From Falsiroseomonas sp. (GTDB lineage: Bacteria > Pseudomonadota > Alphaproteobacteria > Acetobacterales > Acetobacteraceae), in the NCBI RefSeq assembly GCF_030695085.1, contig NZ_JAUYTS010000204.1, positions 1-39,442 on the forward strand: a stretch of 39,442 bases of DNA, given 5' to 3'. Under the pieces are notes generated by a model. It did no database searches. It saw nothing but the letters and a program-made list of their open reading frames with translations, and was not told the origin of the DNA. Position 1 is the first letter of the stretch; every line of letters starts with the position of its first letter. This document shows, in pieces, positions 8,448-18,527 of this stretch. The translations under genes and the position numbers were made by a program.

Positions 8448-8761
8448 GTGCGGGCCCCTTTTGGCGATGCACTCAAGGCTGCCCGCCAGGGGTGGCAGGG
8501 TCAAGCGAAGCGCGGAAGCATGGCCGGGGGGGGCGGGCGGCGACGCGGGTGGGACCTTGGTTCCGCGCCACCGCCTGCCAGTGCCATCGCAGGGGGGATG
8601 CGATGACATGCAACCAACGTGGCGACACGCAAAGGGTTTCCCGCGGCGCGCCAAATGCGGAGGCGATGCGGGTGCTGGCAAACCAGATCAGAAGAAATCC
8701 ACGATTGACCCGGTCTCTGCCGCGCGACACTCTGAAATCAAAGAAAGCAAGAGGAAACGCC
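8448..8761. promoter_or_regulatory. Divergent intergenic region between dapB and the Bug receptor
   Basis: These 314 nt hold no convincing gene. For the plus-strand receptor, TTGACC (8705-8710), 17 nt and CACTCT (8728-8733) is a weak promoter candidate; for dapB, TTGACC on the minus strand (8504-8499) is another. A perfect 7-bp inverted repeat CATCGCA/TGCGATG (8585-8591, 8599-8605) could be an operator or hairpin. Confidence 0.35.
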
Positions 8762-9742
8762 ATGTACCGCCGTAATCTTCTCTGCTCAACTTTGGGCGGG
8801 GCGGCAATTCTGGCTGCTCCCGGCGTGCGGGCGCAGGCCAGATGGCCCGACAGGCCGGTGCGGCTTGTCATTCCTTTTGCGCCCGGCTCATCCTCCGACA
8901 CCGTGGCGCGACTGGTGATGAGCAAGGCCAGCGAGATGCTCGGGCAGCAGGTGGTGATCGAGAACCGCGCGGGGGCAGGCGGGCTGATCGCGGTGCAGTC
9001 CGTGCTCCGCGCGCCCAACGACGGTTACACCTATCTGTGGGGCGGCGGCACCGCCATCACCGCGGCCGTGATGCAGCCCAACCCGGGCTTTGATTGGGCG
9101 ACCGCCTTCGCGCCCGTCATCGTGGTCGCTGAGCAGCCCGCCGTTCTGTGCGTCAAGACCGCGGCCCCCTGGGCCGATATCTCGGCGCTGCTGGCGGCGG
9201 CCAAGGCCAGTGAGCATGGGCTTCGCTACGGCTCGGGTGGCGTCGGGACCCCGGCCCATATGGCGGCCGCGGCCATGCTGCGACTGATCGAGGCGAAGGG
9301 CGTCCATGTGCCCTATCGTGGCGCCAACCAGGCCGCCCTGGCGGTCGAGCAGGGGGAGGTGGATTTCGCCTTCGCCATCAGCAACATCGCCGTGCCGCGG
9401 GCGCAGGCGGGCCTGGTGCGAATCCTGCTGACGGGTGGCGCCCGGCGGATGTCGATGATGCCGGAGGTGCCGACGCTGGCTGAAACGCTGTCCGGCGGGC
9501 CGGTGGTCACCTCCGTCGCCTCCATCGTCGGCGCGGCCGGCATACCGGCGGAGGCGATCAGCCGGCTGCATGCGGTGGTCCACCGTGTGGTGTCGAACGA
9601 TGCAGCCTTGCAGGACATGCTCACCCGCGACGGCGGCGAAGTCAGCCTCTCCGACAACCCCGGGCAATATGCCGCCCAATGGCCGGAAGAGCATGCGCGC
9701 CTCACCCGCCTGATCGAGCTCTCGGGTGCCAAGGTCGAATGA
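8762..9742 (+). CDS. Bug/TctC-family tripartite tricarboxylate receptor (periplasmic)
   Basis: This 326-residue protein begins with an export signal (MYRRNLLCSTLGGAAILAAPG, cut near AQA at about 25). The Bug/TctC core follows: WPDRPVRLVIPFAPGSSSDTVAR, QQVVIENRAGAGG, VHVPYRGANQAALAVEQGEVDFAF and the typical C-terminal helices. Such receptors bind small carboxylates or other acids for a TctAB permease, or act as sensors; the ligand cannot be read from the sequence. No tctA or tctB is adjacent, which is usual for the many orphan Bug proteins. The start at 8762 has AGAGGA about 7 nt upstream. Its stop overlaps the next gene in ATGA. Confidence 0.92.
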   Translation: MYRRNLLCSTLGGAAILAAPGVRAQARWPDRPVRLVIPFAPGSSSDTVARLVMSKASEMLGQQVVIENRAGAGGLIAVQSVLRAPNDGYTYLWGGGTAITAAVMQPNPGFDWATAFAPVIVVAEQPAVLCVKTAAPWADISALLAAAKASEHGLRYGSGGVGTPAHMAAAAMLRLIEAKGVHVPYRGANQAALAVEQGEVDFAFAISNIAVPRAQAGLVRILLTGGARRMSMMPEVPTLAETLSGGPVVTSVASIVGAAGIPAEAISRLHAVVHRVVSNDAALQDMLTRDGGEVSLSDNPGQYAAQWPEEHARLTRLIELSGAKVE

Positions 9743-10875
9743 CGCCCGAGACCTTCTTCCCGGCCTATGACGGGCTGGGCGAACGGCGCAGCGGCAGCGA
9801 AGGCGATGCCGCCGCGGCCACTTGGCTGCGCGAAGCCGCAGAGGCAGCCGGGGCCACCGCCACGCTGTTGCCGGTTGCCTTCCAGCGCCTGATCCCATCG
9901 ACCGCCTGCCTTGATGCGGAAGGGCGTCGATTCGAAGGACTGCCTCTGTTCGACGGCGGGTTGACGGCCGCCGGAGGCATTGCGGGCCGTCTCGGCCCGC
10001 TGGGTTCCGATGCGGAAATCGGGGTGGCGGAGTTCCACCCCTCGGCGGCCAGCCTCCCGGGCAACGCCTTCGCCCGGGCCCGCGCGGAAAGCCGCCATGC
10101 CGGCATCGTCATCGCCCTCCGCACCCTTGGCGATGGGCTCGCGCCGCTGAACGCACATGACCACGCGGCGCCCTTTGGGCCGCCGGTGCTGCAGGTGGCC
10201 GGGCATGATGCCGCGGCGCTGGGTGTGCTGGCCGCGGCCGGTGTGGGCGGCGTGTTGCGGGTGGAAGGGCGGCACGAGCCTGGCATCTCGCACAGTGTCA
10301 GGGCAGACCTTCCAGGGGCCGGGCCTCCCCTGGTCCTGCTGACGCCGCGCACGTCCTGGTGGACCAGCACGGCGGAAAGGGGCGGCGGAATCCTGGCCTG
10401 GCTGACCGCGCTGCGTGCCCTGGCTGCGGCGCCCCGCGACCGAATGGTGGTGGGGCTCGCCACCTGTGGACATGAATTGGGGCATTTCGGGGCGCATGCC
10501 GCCTTCACGGCTGACCCCGCCTTGGCCAGCGCCTCCGCGCTGGTTCTGCACCTTGGCGCGAATCTAGGCGCGGCGCGGGACGGGCATCTGACGGTACGGA
10601 GCAATGTGCCGAAGCTGGCCGAGGCCATGGCCGAATTGCTGGTGCGTGAAGGCTATCCCCACGACGCGATCGAGGCGGTGACCGGGGGCAAGGCCAATGG
10701 CGAAGCGCATGAGATTGAGGCGCGTGGCGGTCGCTATCTGTCGCTGATCGGACGCAACCCGTGGTTTCACGCGCCCGATGACCGCTGGCCGCACAGCATC
10801 GATCTGCCCCGTGCGGCCGCCATCGCCCGCGCGACCGCGGCGATGGCGCTGCGCCACGCCGGTGCCGGGAGGTAA
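9739..10875 (+). CDS. M28-like peptidase homologue with altered zinc site, coupled to the Bug receptor
   Basis: The 378-residue protein has no clear signal peptide. It follows the M28 aminopeptidase plan: N-terminal RRSGSEGDAAAATWLREAAEAAG (17-38), a PA-like middle region, then the peptidase core. Where M28 enzymes have the first zinc ligands (HxD, then GANDN), this protein has TPRTSWW (202-208) and TAERGGG (211-217). The Glu-containing GHELGHFGA (244-252) and the late His in WFHAPDDRW remain. So the fold is likely but di-zinc peptidase activity is doubtful. The start at 9739 overlaps the receptor stop in ATGA, so the two are made together; a role with the receptor's ligand is an inference. 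Confidence 0.75.
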   Translation: MTPETFFPAYDGLGERRSGSEGDAAAATWLREAAEAAGATATLLPVAFQRLIPSTACLDAEGRRFEGLPLFDGGLTAAGGIAGRLGPLGSDAEIGVAEFHPSAASLPGNAFARARAESRHAGIVIALRTLGDGLAPLNAHDHAAPFGPPVLQVAGHDAAALGVLAAAGVGGVLRVEGRHEPGISHSVRADLPGAGPPLVLLTPRTSWWTSTAERGGGILAWLTALRALAAAPRDRMVVGLATCGHELGHFGAHAAFTADPALASASALVLHLGANLGAARDGHLTVRSNVPKLAEAMAELLVREGYPHDAIEAVTGGKANGEAHEIEARGGRYLSLIGRNPWFHAPDDRWPHSIDLPRAAAIARATAAMALRHAGAGR

Positions 10876-10887
10876 ACGCCGCGCGTT

Positions 10888-10907
10888 GCTTCAGGCTGGG
10901 CTGAAGC
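10888..10907. terminator. Hairpin between the convergent M28-like and dnaJ genes
   Basis: GCTTCAG (10888-10894) and CTGAAGC (10901-10907) form a perfect 7-bp stem with a 6-nt loop in the 38-nt gap between two convergent genes. No T-run follows on either strand, so terminator strength is uncertain. Confidence 0.4.
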
Positions 10908-10913
10908 CGGCCC

Positions 10914-12068
10914 TCAGCGGCCCAGCCCGTCCCAGAACTCCTTCACCTTGGCGAAGAAGCCCTCCGTCTCCGGGTTGCTGCGGCCGGTCTTCTCGCATTC
11001 GGCCTCGAACTCAGCCAGCAGTTCCTGCTGCCGCTTCGACAGGTTCTGCGGGGTTTCCACCGCCACCTGCACATACATGTCCCCCCGCGCGGCGGAGCGC
11101 AGTACCGAGAAGCCCTTGCCGCGCAGGCGGAACTGGTCGCCGGTCTGGGTGCCGGCCGGGATCGTCACCCGCGCCCGCCCGCCATCGATCACCGGCACCT
11201 CGACCCCCCCGCCGAGCGCCGCCTGCGTCATCCGCAGCGGCACACGCACGAAGATATTGGCGCCGTCGCGCTGGAAGATGGCGTGCTGCTTCACCGCCAC
11301 ATCGACATACAGATCGCCCGCCGGCGCCCCGCGCAGCCCGGCCTCCCCTTCGCCGGACAGGCGGATGCGGGTGCCGTCCTCGACGCCCGCCGGGATGGTC
11401 ACGGCCAGGGTGCGGTCGCGCTGCACGCGGCCCTGGCCGGCGCAGACCTTGCAGGGGTTCTTGATGATGCGGCCGGAGCCGGAGCAGGTCGGGCAGGTGC
11501 GCTCGATCAGGAAGAAGCCCTGCTGCGCCCGCACCTTGCCGGCGCCGTTGCAGGTCGGGCAGGTGCTGGCGGATTGCGCCGCCGGGCCTTCGCTGCCGGT
11601 GCCCTTGCAGGCCTCGCACACCACGGAGGACGGCACGCGGATGGTTTTCTTGCTGCCGCTGAAGGCTTCCTCCAGCGTGACTTCCACCTGGTGGCGCAGA
11701 TCATTGCCGCGCCCGGCCGCGGCCCGGCCGCCACCGCGCCCCCGGCCGAGGCCGCCGAACATCTCCTCGAAGATATCCTCGAAGCCGCCGGCGAAGGGGT
11801 TGCCACCCATGCCCGCGCCGCCGCCGCCGCCGCCACCGCCCTGTTCGAAGGCGGCATGGCCGAAGCGGTCATAGGCGGCGCGCTTCTCGGCGTCCTTGAG
11901 AACGTCATACGCCTCATTGGCTTCCTTGAACTTCGCCTCGGAACTGGTGTCGCCCCGGTTGCGGTCCGGGTGATGCTGCATGGCGAGCTTGCGGTAGGCC
12001 CTTTTCAGGTCCTCCTCGCTCGCATCCCGGGCGACGCCCAGGACTTCGTAATAGTCGCGCTTGGCCAT
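10914..12068 (-). CDS. dnaJ: Chaperone protein DnaJ
   Basis: DnaJ stimulates DnaK ATPase and hands over unfolded clients. The 384-residue product has the J-domain with HPD (33-35), a long Gly/Phe region including ten or so Gly in a row (77-95), and four CxxC zinc-finger motifs starting at 151, 170, 192 and 206. A C-terminal substrate domain follows. The length and all key residues are normal. The start at 12068 ([12 protein letters not shown]) is the family start. It lies 101 nt after dnaK on the same strand with a stable intercistronic hairpin between them. Confidence 0.97.
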   Translation of the reverse strand: MAKRDYYEVLGVARDASEEDLKRAYRKLAMQHHPDRNRGDTSSEAKFKEANEAYDVLKDAEKRAAYDRFGHAAFEQGGGGGGGGAGMGGNPFAGGFEDIFEEMFGGLGRGRGGGRAAAGRGNDLRHQVEVTLEEAFSGSKKTIRVPSSVVCEACKGTGSEGPAAQSASTCPTCNGAGKVRAQQGFFLIERTCPTCSGSGRIIKNPCKVCAGQGRVQRDRTLAVTIPAGVEDGTRIRLSGEGEAGLRGAPAGDLYVDVAVKQHAIFQRDGANIFVRVPLRMTQAALGGGVEVPVIDGGRARVTIPAGTQTGDQFRLRGKGFSVLRSAARGDMYVQVAVETPQNLSKRQQELLAEFEAECEKTGRSNPETEGFFAKVKEFWDGLGR

Positions 12069-12110
12069 GGTCCCGTGGGTCCTCGCGGGGCGGCGTGGTC
12101 AACATGGCAA

Positions 12111-12136
12111 CGCCCGGCTTCTTGCGAAGCCGGGCG
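12111..12136 (-). other. Intercistronic stem-loop between dnaK and dnaJ
   Basis: A perfect 11-bp stem (12111-12121 with 12126-12136) closes a GCAA tetraloop on the minus strand. The downstream sequence is not T-rich, so it is unlikely to be a strong terminator. It may stabilise the upstream dnaK message or set the dnaK:dnaJ ratio; that role is inferred. Confidence 0.6.
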
Positions 12137-12169
12137 CGCCGCTCGGTCAGAGCTGGAAAAAGCCCGGTA

Positions 12170-14092
<1,923 letters not shown>

Positions 14093-14201
14093 CCGAGTGT
14101 CTCTCCTGTGCGGCGGACGGGTACGGCCCATGGGTTCAACCCTTCGGCACCGTGCCCATCCCCTGATCCGTGACGGATGCGGGTTGGGTAATATGCGGCC
14201 A

Positions 14202-14221
14202 GGCCGGGGGACGCCCCGGCC
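14202..14221. other. GC hairpin in the dnaK leader
   Basis: GGCCGGGG (14202-14209) pairs with CCCCGGCC (14214-14221), loop of 4. It lies in the roughly 140-nt region between the candidate dnaK promoter and its start. It could be an RNA structure in the dnaK leader or a terminator remnant; no T-run on either side. Confidence 0.4.
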
Positions 14222-14235
14222 TACCGTGTGACCGT

Positions 14236-14265
14236 CATGTATTCAGGCAGGGCAGGGTGGACAAG
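14236..14265 (-). promoter_or_regulatory. Candidate dnaK promoter (weak, sigma70- or RpoH-like)
   Basis: The minus strand has CTTGTCC (14265-14259), and TACATG (14241-14236) at a 17-nt spacing from TTGTCC. The CTTG element fits alphaproteobacterial RpoH -35 boxes, but the -10 matches CYTATNT only in part. It is the only CTTG in the interval upstream of dnaK. Confidence 0.3.
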
Positions 14266-14285
14266 ACCCGCGGCCGGCCCTGGCC

Positions 14286-14313
14286 TTGGAAAGACTCGCG
14301 ATTCCCGTATTCG
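14286..14313 (+). promoter_or_regulatory. Weak promoter candidate for the DUF3422 gene
   Basis: TTGGAA (14286-14291), 16 nt, TATTCG (14308-14313). It would begin transcription near 14320, about 28 nt before the start codon. Only moderate matches; listed because no better one exists on this strand. Confidence 0.25.
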
Positions 14314-14347
14314 TGGCGGCGCCGCACCGGTAAGCTGCGCCGGTCAG

Positions 14348-15628
14348 ATGATCCAGCACCTCCCCCCCCACCCGCAGCGCGACGTGCTGACGGGCGAACT
14401 CCACGCCCGCCCGCCGCTGCCTTTGCAGACGCCGGTGGCGATCAGCCGCCTGGCACTGTCCGGCGAATCCGGTGGCGACCGCGGCGCGGGAGTGGCGCAT
14501 CTGGCCGCGCTCTGCCGCCGCTATGGCGTGACGCCGCCAGCGCCGGGCTCGGACTTCGTCATGGCGGATTTCGGCGCCTTTCGCGTGCGCTACGAACGCC
14601 ATACCGAATTCGATGGCTGGACCTTCCTGCGCCCCGGCCTGTCCGACCACCCGGAAGACCCGTTCGCCTTCACCGCCATCGCCGCGGTGCCGACCGATTG
14701 GCTGGCCGCCCTGCCCGGCCGCACTTTGGTCGCCGCCCATATCGCCGTCCTGCCCACCGCCGGGGAGGATGAGGCCCCGCCCCCCGGCTGCTTCGCGCCC
14801 GATGGCCTGGCCGGCGCCAGCCTGTCCGGCGCCGCCGCCACCGCCTGGACCGATTTCCGCCTCGGCCCCGATGGCTTCACCCGTATCCTGCTGCAGGACC
14901 ACGGCCTGACCCCGGCGCTCGCCGGCCGCCTGGCCCAGGCGCTGTGGGAGATCGAGACCTACCGGCTATTCGCCTTGCTGGCCCTGCCCCCCGCTCGCGC
15001 CGCCTCCGGCGAGCTGGCCCGCGCCTCGGACCGCCTCGCCACCCTGTCCGAACGCCTGACCGGCCTGGCCGAGCTGGAAGCGGAACGTGCGGCACTGGAG
15101 GAACTCTCGGAACTCGCCACCGGCATCGAACAGATCGCCAACGCCACGGCGGACCGCTTCTCCGCCGCCAACGCCTACCACGCACTGGTCGGCCGCCGCC
15201 TCCAGGTGCTGCGGGAGGAACGGCTGCACGGCCTGCCCACCCTCACCGAATACCTGGAACGTCGGCTGGACCCGGCACTCGCCACCATCCAGGCCACCGG
15301 CGCCCGCATATCGGCACTCTCCGTCCGCTGCGGCCGCGCCGTGGACCTTTTGCGCGCCCGCGTCGCCGTGGCCCAGGAAGCGCAGACCCAGAAGCTGCTC
15401 GCCGCCATGGCCGAGACCGGCCGCGCCCAGCTTCGCCTGCAGGAAACCGTGGAGGGTCTCTCGGTCGCCGGCATCAGCTACTACGTGCTGTCCCTGGCCG
15501 GCTACGCGCTGAAACCCCTGCCCTGGGGACCGCTGCGCCTCGACATCATCCTGGCCGCCCTGGTCCCCGTGGTCGCCGGCCTGGTCTGGATCCGGATGCG
15601 ACGGCGGCGGCGGAAGCTGGCGAAGTAG
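14348..15628 (+). CDS. DUF3422 family membrane-anchored protein
   Basis: The 426-residue product carries the DUF3422 hallmarks: the early LTGELHARPP, HTEFDGWTFLRPG, a middle helical region rich in Glu/Ala/Leu (about 200-330), and the C-terminal GLSVAGISYYVLSLAGY with two transmembrane helices ending in a basic RMRRRRRK tail. The function of the family is unknown; the layout suggests a large cytoplasmic domain tethered by C-terminal helices. The start at 14348 (MIQHLPPHPQRDVLTGEL) is chosen for family fit, with no clear Shine-Dalgarno. The upstream extension lacks similarity. It stands alone between divergent dnaK and convergent grpE. Confidence 0.88.
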   Translation: MIQHLPPHPQRDVLTGELHARPPLPLQTPVAISRLALSGESGGDRGAGVAHLAALCRRYGVTPPAPGSDFVMADFGAFRVRYERHTEFDGWTFLRPGLSDHPEDPFAFTAIAAVPTDWLAALPGRTLVAAHIAVLPTAGEDEAPPPGCFAPDGLAGASLSGAAATAWTDFRLGPDGFTRILLQDHGLTPALAGRLAQALWEIETYRLFALLALPPARAASGELARASDRLATLSERLTGLAELEAERAALEELSELATGIEQIANATADRFSAANAYHALVGRRLQVLREERLHGLPTLTEYLERRLDPALATIQATGARISALSVRCGRAVDLLRARVAVAQEAQTQKLLAAMAETGRAQLRLQETVEGLSVAGISYYVLSLAGYALKPLPWGPLRLDIILAALVPVVAGLVWIRMRRRRRKLAK

Positions 15629-15668
15629 CGCGGCGATTCACGAGGGCCGTTGCCCCTCGCGCTCCCCA

Positions 15669-15836
15669 CCAGAGGGCATGCCCTCTGGACACAATTTCAG
15701 GAACAGGTTGGAGGAGGGGCATGCGGAACCGTGCGTCCGGCGCACGCGCCGGCCCTTCCTCCAACCTGTTCCTCAAGGCATGGGTTCAAAGGGCCAAAGC
15801 CCTTTGTGGGGGGTGCCGGGGGGCAAAGCCCCCTGG
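15669..15836. repeat. Mosaic of palindromes between DUF3422 and grpE (interspersed repeat-like)
   Basis: In the 235-nt convergent gap there are, in order: a perfect 20-bp palindrome (15669-15688); 21-nt arms with one mismatch (15699-15719 and 15753-15773) enclosing a CCGGCGC/GCGCCGG stem; CAAAGGGC/GCCCTTTG around CAAA (15787-15806); and GGGGGC-AAA-GCCCCC (about 15819-15833). The last two resemble short GC-rich elements I associate with Acetobacteraceae intergenic regions. They may act as a two-way terminator. There is no gene here. Confidence 0.7.
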
Positions 15837-15863
15837 CGAACAACCAGCGCAACAGCGCCCAGC

Positions 15864-16475
15864 CTACTTCCCCGCCACCACCACCATGGCTGGCTTCAGC
15901 AGCCGGCCGTGCAGGGTCCAGGCCGGGGTCCAGGCCTGGATGACGGTGCCGGGTTCGGTGCCTTCGGGGGCCGGTTGTTCGGCCATCGCCTGGTGCAGTT
16001 CCGGGTCGAATGGTTGGCCCTGGGCGTCCAGCCTGGCGATGCCGTGGCGTTCCAGCATGGTGACGAAGGCGCGTTCCACGCCTTCGAAGCCGCCGCGAAG
16101 CTTGCCGAGGATTTCCGGTTCGTCCTCGGCGGAGGCTGGCAGGCTATCCAGGCCGCGGCGCAGGTTTTCGGCGGTTTCCACCACGTCGCGCGCGAATTTC
16201 TGCACGGCGTAGAGGCGGGAATCCTCGATCTCGCGCTTGGTGCGGGTGCGCAGGTTCTGCATCTCCGCTTCCGCGCGCAGCCATTTCTCGCGCATCTGGC
16301 CGAGTTCGGCTTCCAGCGTCGCGATGCGTTCGGCATCGGTCGGCGGGGTCGCGGTTTCGCTGCCGTGCTGCGTGCCGTGCTGGGCGTTACCGGGCTGGGC
16401 GTTGGCCTGTGCCCCGTTCTGGGCTTCGGCCGCGGCGGTTTCGGCCGGGGTCGGCGTGTCCTGGGTATCGCTCAT
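15864..16475 (-). CDS. grpE: GrpE nucleotide-exchange factor
   Basis: GrpE releases ADP from DnaK. The 203-residue product has a variable Gln/Ala/Thr-rich N-terminus (1-45), a long coiled coil (ERIATLEAELGQMREKWLRAEAEMQN, about 49-100), the four-helix region (QKFARDVVETAENLRRGLDSL), and the beta domain with GQPFDPELHQAM and GRLLKPAMVVV. The start at 16475 (MSDTQDTPTPAET) gives normal length. No hrcA precedes it; the upstream gene is a chemoreceptor. An RpoH-like promoter is seen at 16523-16551. Confidence 0.95.
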   Translation of the reverse strand: MSDTQDTPTPAETAAAEAQNGAQANAQPGNAQHGTQHGSETATPPTDAERIATLEAELGQMREKWLRAEAEMQNLRTRTKREIEDSRLYAVQKFARDVVETAENLRRGLDSLPASAEDEPEILGKLRGGFEGVERAFVTMLERHGIARLDAQGQPFDPELHQAMAEQPAPEGTEPGTVIQAWTPAWTLHGRLLKPAMVVVAGK

Positions 16476-16522
16476 GGATTGGGTGTTCTGACTCGCGGAG
16501 TGGGGTCGGCGTGCTGACCTTC

Positions 16523-16551
16523 ACCTAAGCGCCCCGATGGGGCGCGGCAAG
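16523..16551 (-). promoter_or_regulatory. RpoH (sigma32)-like promoter of grpE, with a palindromic spacer
   Basis: The minus strand reads CTTG (16551-16548), 18 nt, CTTAGGT (16529-16523), close to the alphaproteobacterial heat-shock form CTTG-N17/18-CYTATNT. Transcription would start about 40 nt before grpE. A 7-bp inverted repeat GCGCCCC/GGGGCGC (16529-16545) fills the spacer and may double as a terminator stem for the upstream chemoreceptor transcript. Confidence 0.5.
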
Positions 16552-16599
16552 GACTTGAAGCCCCAACCGGGGTGTGCGGGCCGCGCCGTCCGGGGCCGT

Positions 16600-18060
16600 T
16601 CAGGCCGCCCGCAGCCCCGCAACGGTCACCTGGAGCGAGGTGCGCAGGGAATCGGCGCTGGAATCCAGCGTGCGGGCCGTCGATTCAAGCTGCTCCACCG
16701 CCTTGGCGGTGGCCCCGATGGCGGTTTCCGCATGGCCGACGGCGCCGGAGGCGCGTTCCGTGCTTTGCGCCACGCGCTGCGCGGTGCGGGCGATTTCCTG
16801 GGTTGCGCTGCCCTGTTCCTCGACCGCCGCCGCCATCGCGGAGGAGACATGCTCCAGTTCGGCCACCACCTCCACGATGCCGCGGATGGCCTCCACCGCC
16901 TCCCCGGTCGAGGTTTCGATACCGCCGGCCTGGCGGCCGATTTCCTCGGTCGCCTGGGCGGTCTGCGCGGCCAGCGCCTTCACCTCGCCCGCCACCACGG
17001 CGAAGCCCTTGCCGGCCTCGCCGGCGCGGGCGGCCTCGATCGTGGCGTTCAGGGCAAGGAGATTGGTCTGGCTGGCGATGGCGCCGATCAGGCGCACCAC
17101 CTCCCGGATCCGTCCGGCGCCCTCGGACAGGCCGGTGACGATGCGGTCCGTGTTGCGGGCGCGCTCCGCCGCCGCGCGGGCCACGCCGGCGGCGCTGGCC
17201 ACCTGGCGCGTCACTTCCTGCACCGAGGCGGCCAGTTCCTCCGCCGCCGAGGCCACGGTCTGCACGTCCATCGCCGCTTCCGTAGTGGCCGAGGCCGCGG
17301 CCTGCGCCGCTTCCGTGCCGCTGCGGGCGGCCTGGGTCAGGCCATCCGCCGCCGTGCCGAGGTCGCGCGCGGCCAAGGTGAGCTGGCTGCTGCAACCGCC
17401 GATCTCGCCTTCCACCTGCCCGGCCAGGGCGATCCGCCCGTCCCGTGCCTGGCGGGCAGCGGCGACCTTCTCGGCCTCCTTGCGCGCGCGTTCCGCCTCC
17501 TCCCGCTGCCGGGCGGCCTCGGTCTCGGCCTGGGCGGCGGTGGCGGCGGCGGCGGCGCGTTCCAGATGGGTCAGCACCATCAGCAGCGCGGCGGCTTCCG
17601 CCACCAGGATGCCGGCATGCAGCGCCACTCGGCCCAGCGTGCCCTCCCCGCCGAACACCGCCATCGGGGCCAGTTCGTTCAGCACGGTGTGGTGCAGGGC
17701 GACGGTGAGGGCGGCGAGGATGATCGCGCGGCGATCCACCAACCCGGTCAGCACGGCCAGGCCCGCGAAATAGGCCATGTGCAGGTCGGTCCGCAGCCAG
17801 GGCGCCACCACCCAGACCAGCACGGAGATCTGCACCATCAGCGCCACCGCGATCATCTGCCGCGCCACCGGCGCCGCGGCATCGCGCAGCCCGGCGCCGA
17901 GCGCGGCCAGCGCCGCCAGCGTGGCAAGCCCGGCGCCGCCCCAGATCTCGAGGTTTTCGCCGCCCGAGAGCCAGGCCACCGGCGCGGTGATGGCGGCCAG
18001 CCCGACAAGCAGCCACAGCAGGGCCCGTCCACTGCTGCGGCGAATGTGATCCAGGTTCAT
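16600..18060 (-). CDS. Methyl-accepting chemotaxis protein with six-helix membrane sensor
   Basis: The 486-residue receptor has six hydrophobic helices at about 12-31, 39-58, 67-87, 94-107, 110-128 and 146-164. It has no large periplasmic domain and no clear HAMP. The segment [19 protein letters not shown] (122-140) occurs in a subgroup of such receptors. A coiled coil (165-215) leads to the signalling domain with the conserved tip [21 protein letters not shown] and [14 protein letters not shown]. It would signal to CheA/CheW, which are not in the window. The start at 18060 is used because the upstream gene ends there with TGATG (one shared base); longer in-frame starts would overlap that gene fully. 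The ligand or stimulus is unknown. Confidence 0.9.
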   Translation of the reverse strand: MNLDHIRRSSGRALLWLLVGLAAITAPVAWLSGGENLEIWGGAGLATLAALAALGAGLRDAAAPVARQMIAVALMVQISVLVWVVAPWLRTDLHMAYFAGLAVLTGLVDRRAIILAALTVALHHTVLNELAPMAVFGGEGTLGRVALHAGILVAEAAALLMVLTHLERAAAAATAAQAETEAARQREEAERARKEAEKVAAARQARDGRIALAGQVEGEIGGCSSQLTLAARDLGTAADGLTQAARSGTEAAQAAASATTEAAMDVQTVASAAEELAASVQEVTRQVASAAGVARAAAERARNTDRIVTGLSEGAGRIREVVRLIGAIASQTNLLALNATIEAARAGEAGKGFAVVAGEVKALAAQTAQATEEIGRQAGGIETSTGEAVEAIRGIVEVVAELEHVSSAMAAAVEEQGSATQEIARTAQRVAQSTERASGAVGHAETAIGATAKAVEQLESTARTLDSSADSLRTSLQVTVAGLRAA

Positions 18061-18416
18061 CAGCTTGATTTTCCAGGGCGATCGGGGGGGATGCCGGCGC
18101 CGGAGCAGGGCGCGCGGCCATAGGCCGGCAGCACCAGCCAGATGCCGGAGGTGGTGGTGGGTGCCGTCGTGATGGGCGCGACCAGCGCAAGGGTAAGCGG
18201 GCCAAGCCGCCGGATTGAGATCGGGTCCCAGCCCGGTTCGGCCAGCACGCGCAGCAGCGCGGCGCCTTCCGGCACGCCAGGCCCGAAGACCAGCGCCAGG
18301 GGCTGGCCGGCCCGCGGCTGGGCCTGGGCCACGCCGAGACCGGCTGTCGCCAGCGCCAGCAGCAGCACCGGCAGCAGGGGAGCCTTGGCCTTGTCGGAAG
18401 GTTTGCAGCGCGTCAT
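18060..18416 (-). CDS. Small secreted protein coupled to the chemoreceptor
   Basis: The 118-residue product starts with a signal peptide: basic [11 protein letters not shown], a hydrophobic stretch, and AQAQP near residue 33. The mature part ([39 protein letters not shown]) has no family I recognise and ends with a Pro/Gly/Lys-rich tail. Its stop shares one base with the chemoreceptor start, which argues that it is real and co-expressed. An export partner that shapes or feeds the receptor is a reasonable inference only. Confidence 0.65.
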   Translation of the reverse strand: MTRCKPSDKAKAPLLPVLLLALATAGLGVAQAQPRAGQPLALVFGPGVPEGAALLRVLAEPGWDPISIRRLGPLTLALVAPITTAPTTTSGIWLVLPAYGRAPCSGAGIPPDRPGKSS

Positions 18417-18527
18417 GAAACATCTTCGCAGCGCCGCGCAAAAATTGTCTTAACCAGCCACGCCAAGGCAGCGCTATCGGCCAACCGCCTGATATCCGCG
18501 CGGCCGGTTCCGGCCTACACAGGCGAA

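Noticed and set aside
14093..14200. CIRCE operator upstream of dnaK
   Set aside because: No TTAGCACTC-N9-GAGTGCTAA-like sequence; hrcA is also not beside grpE.
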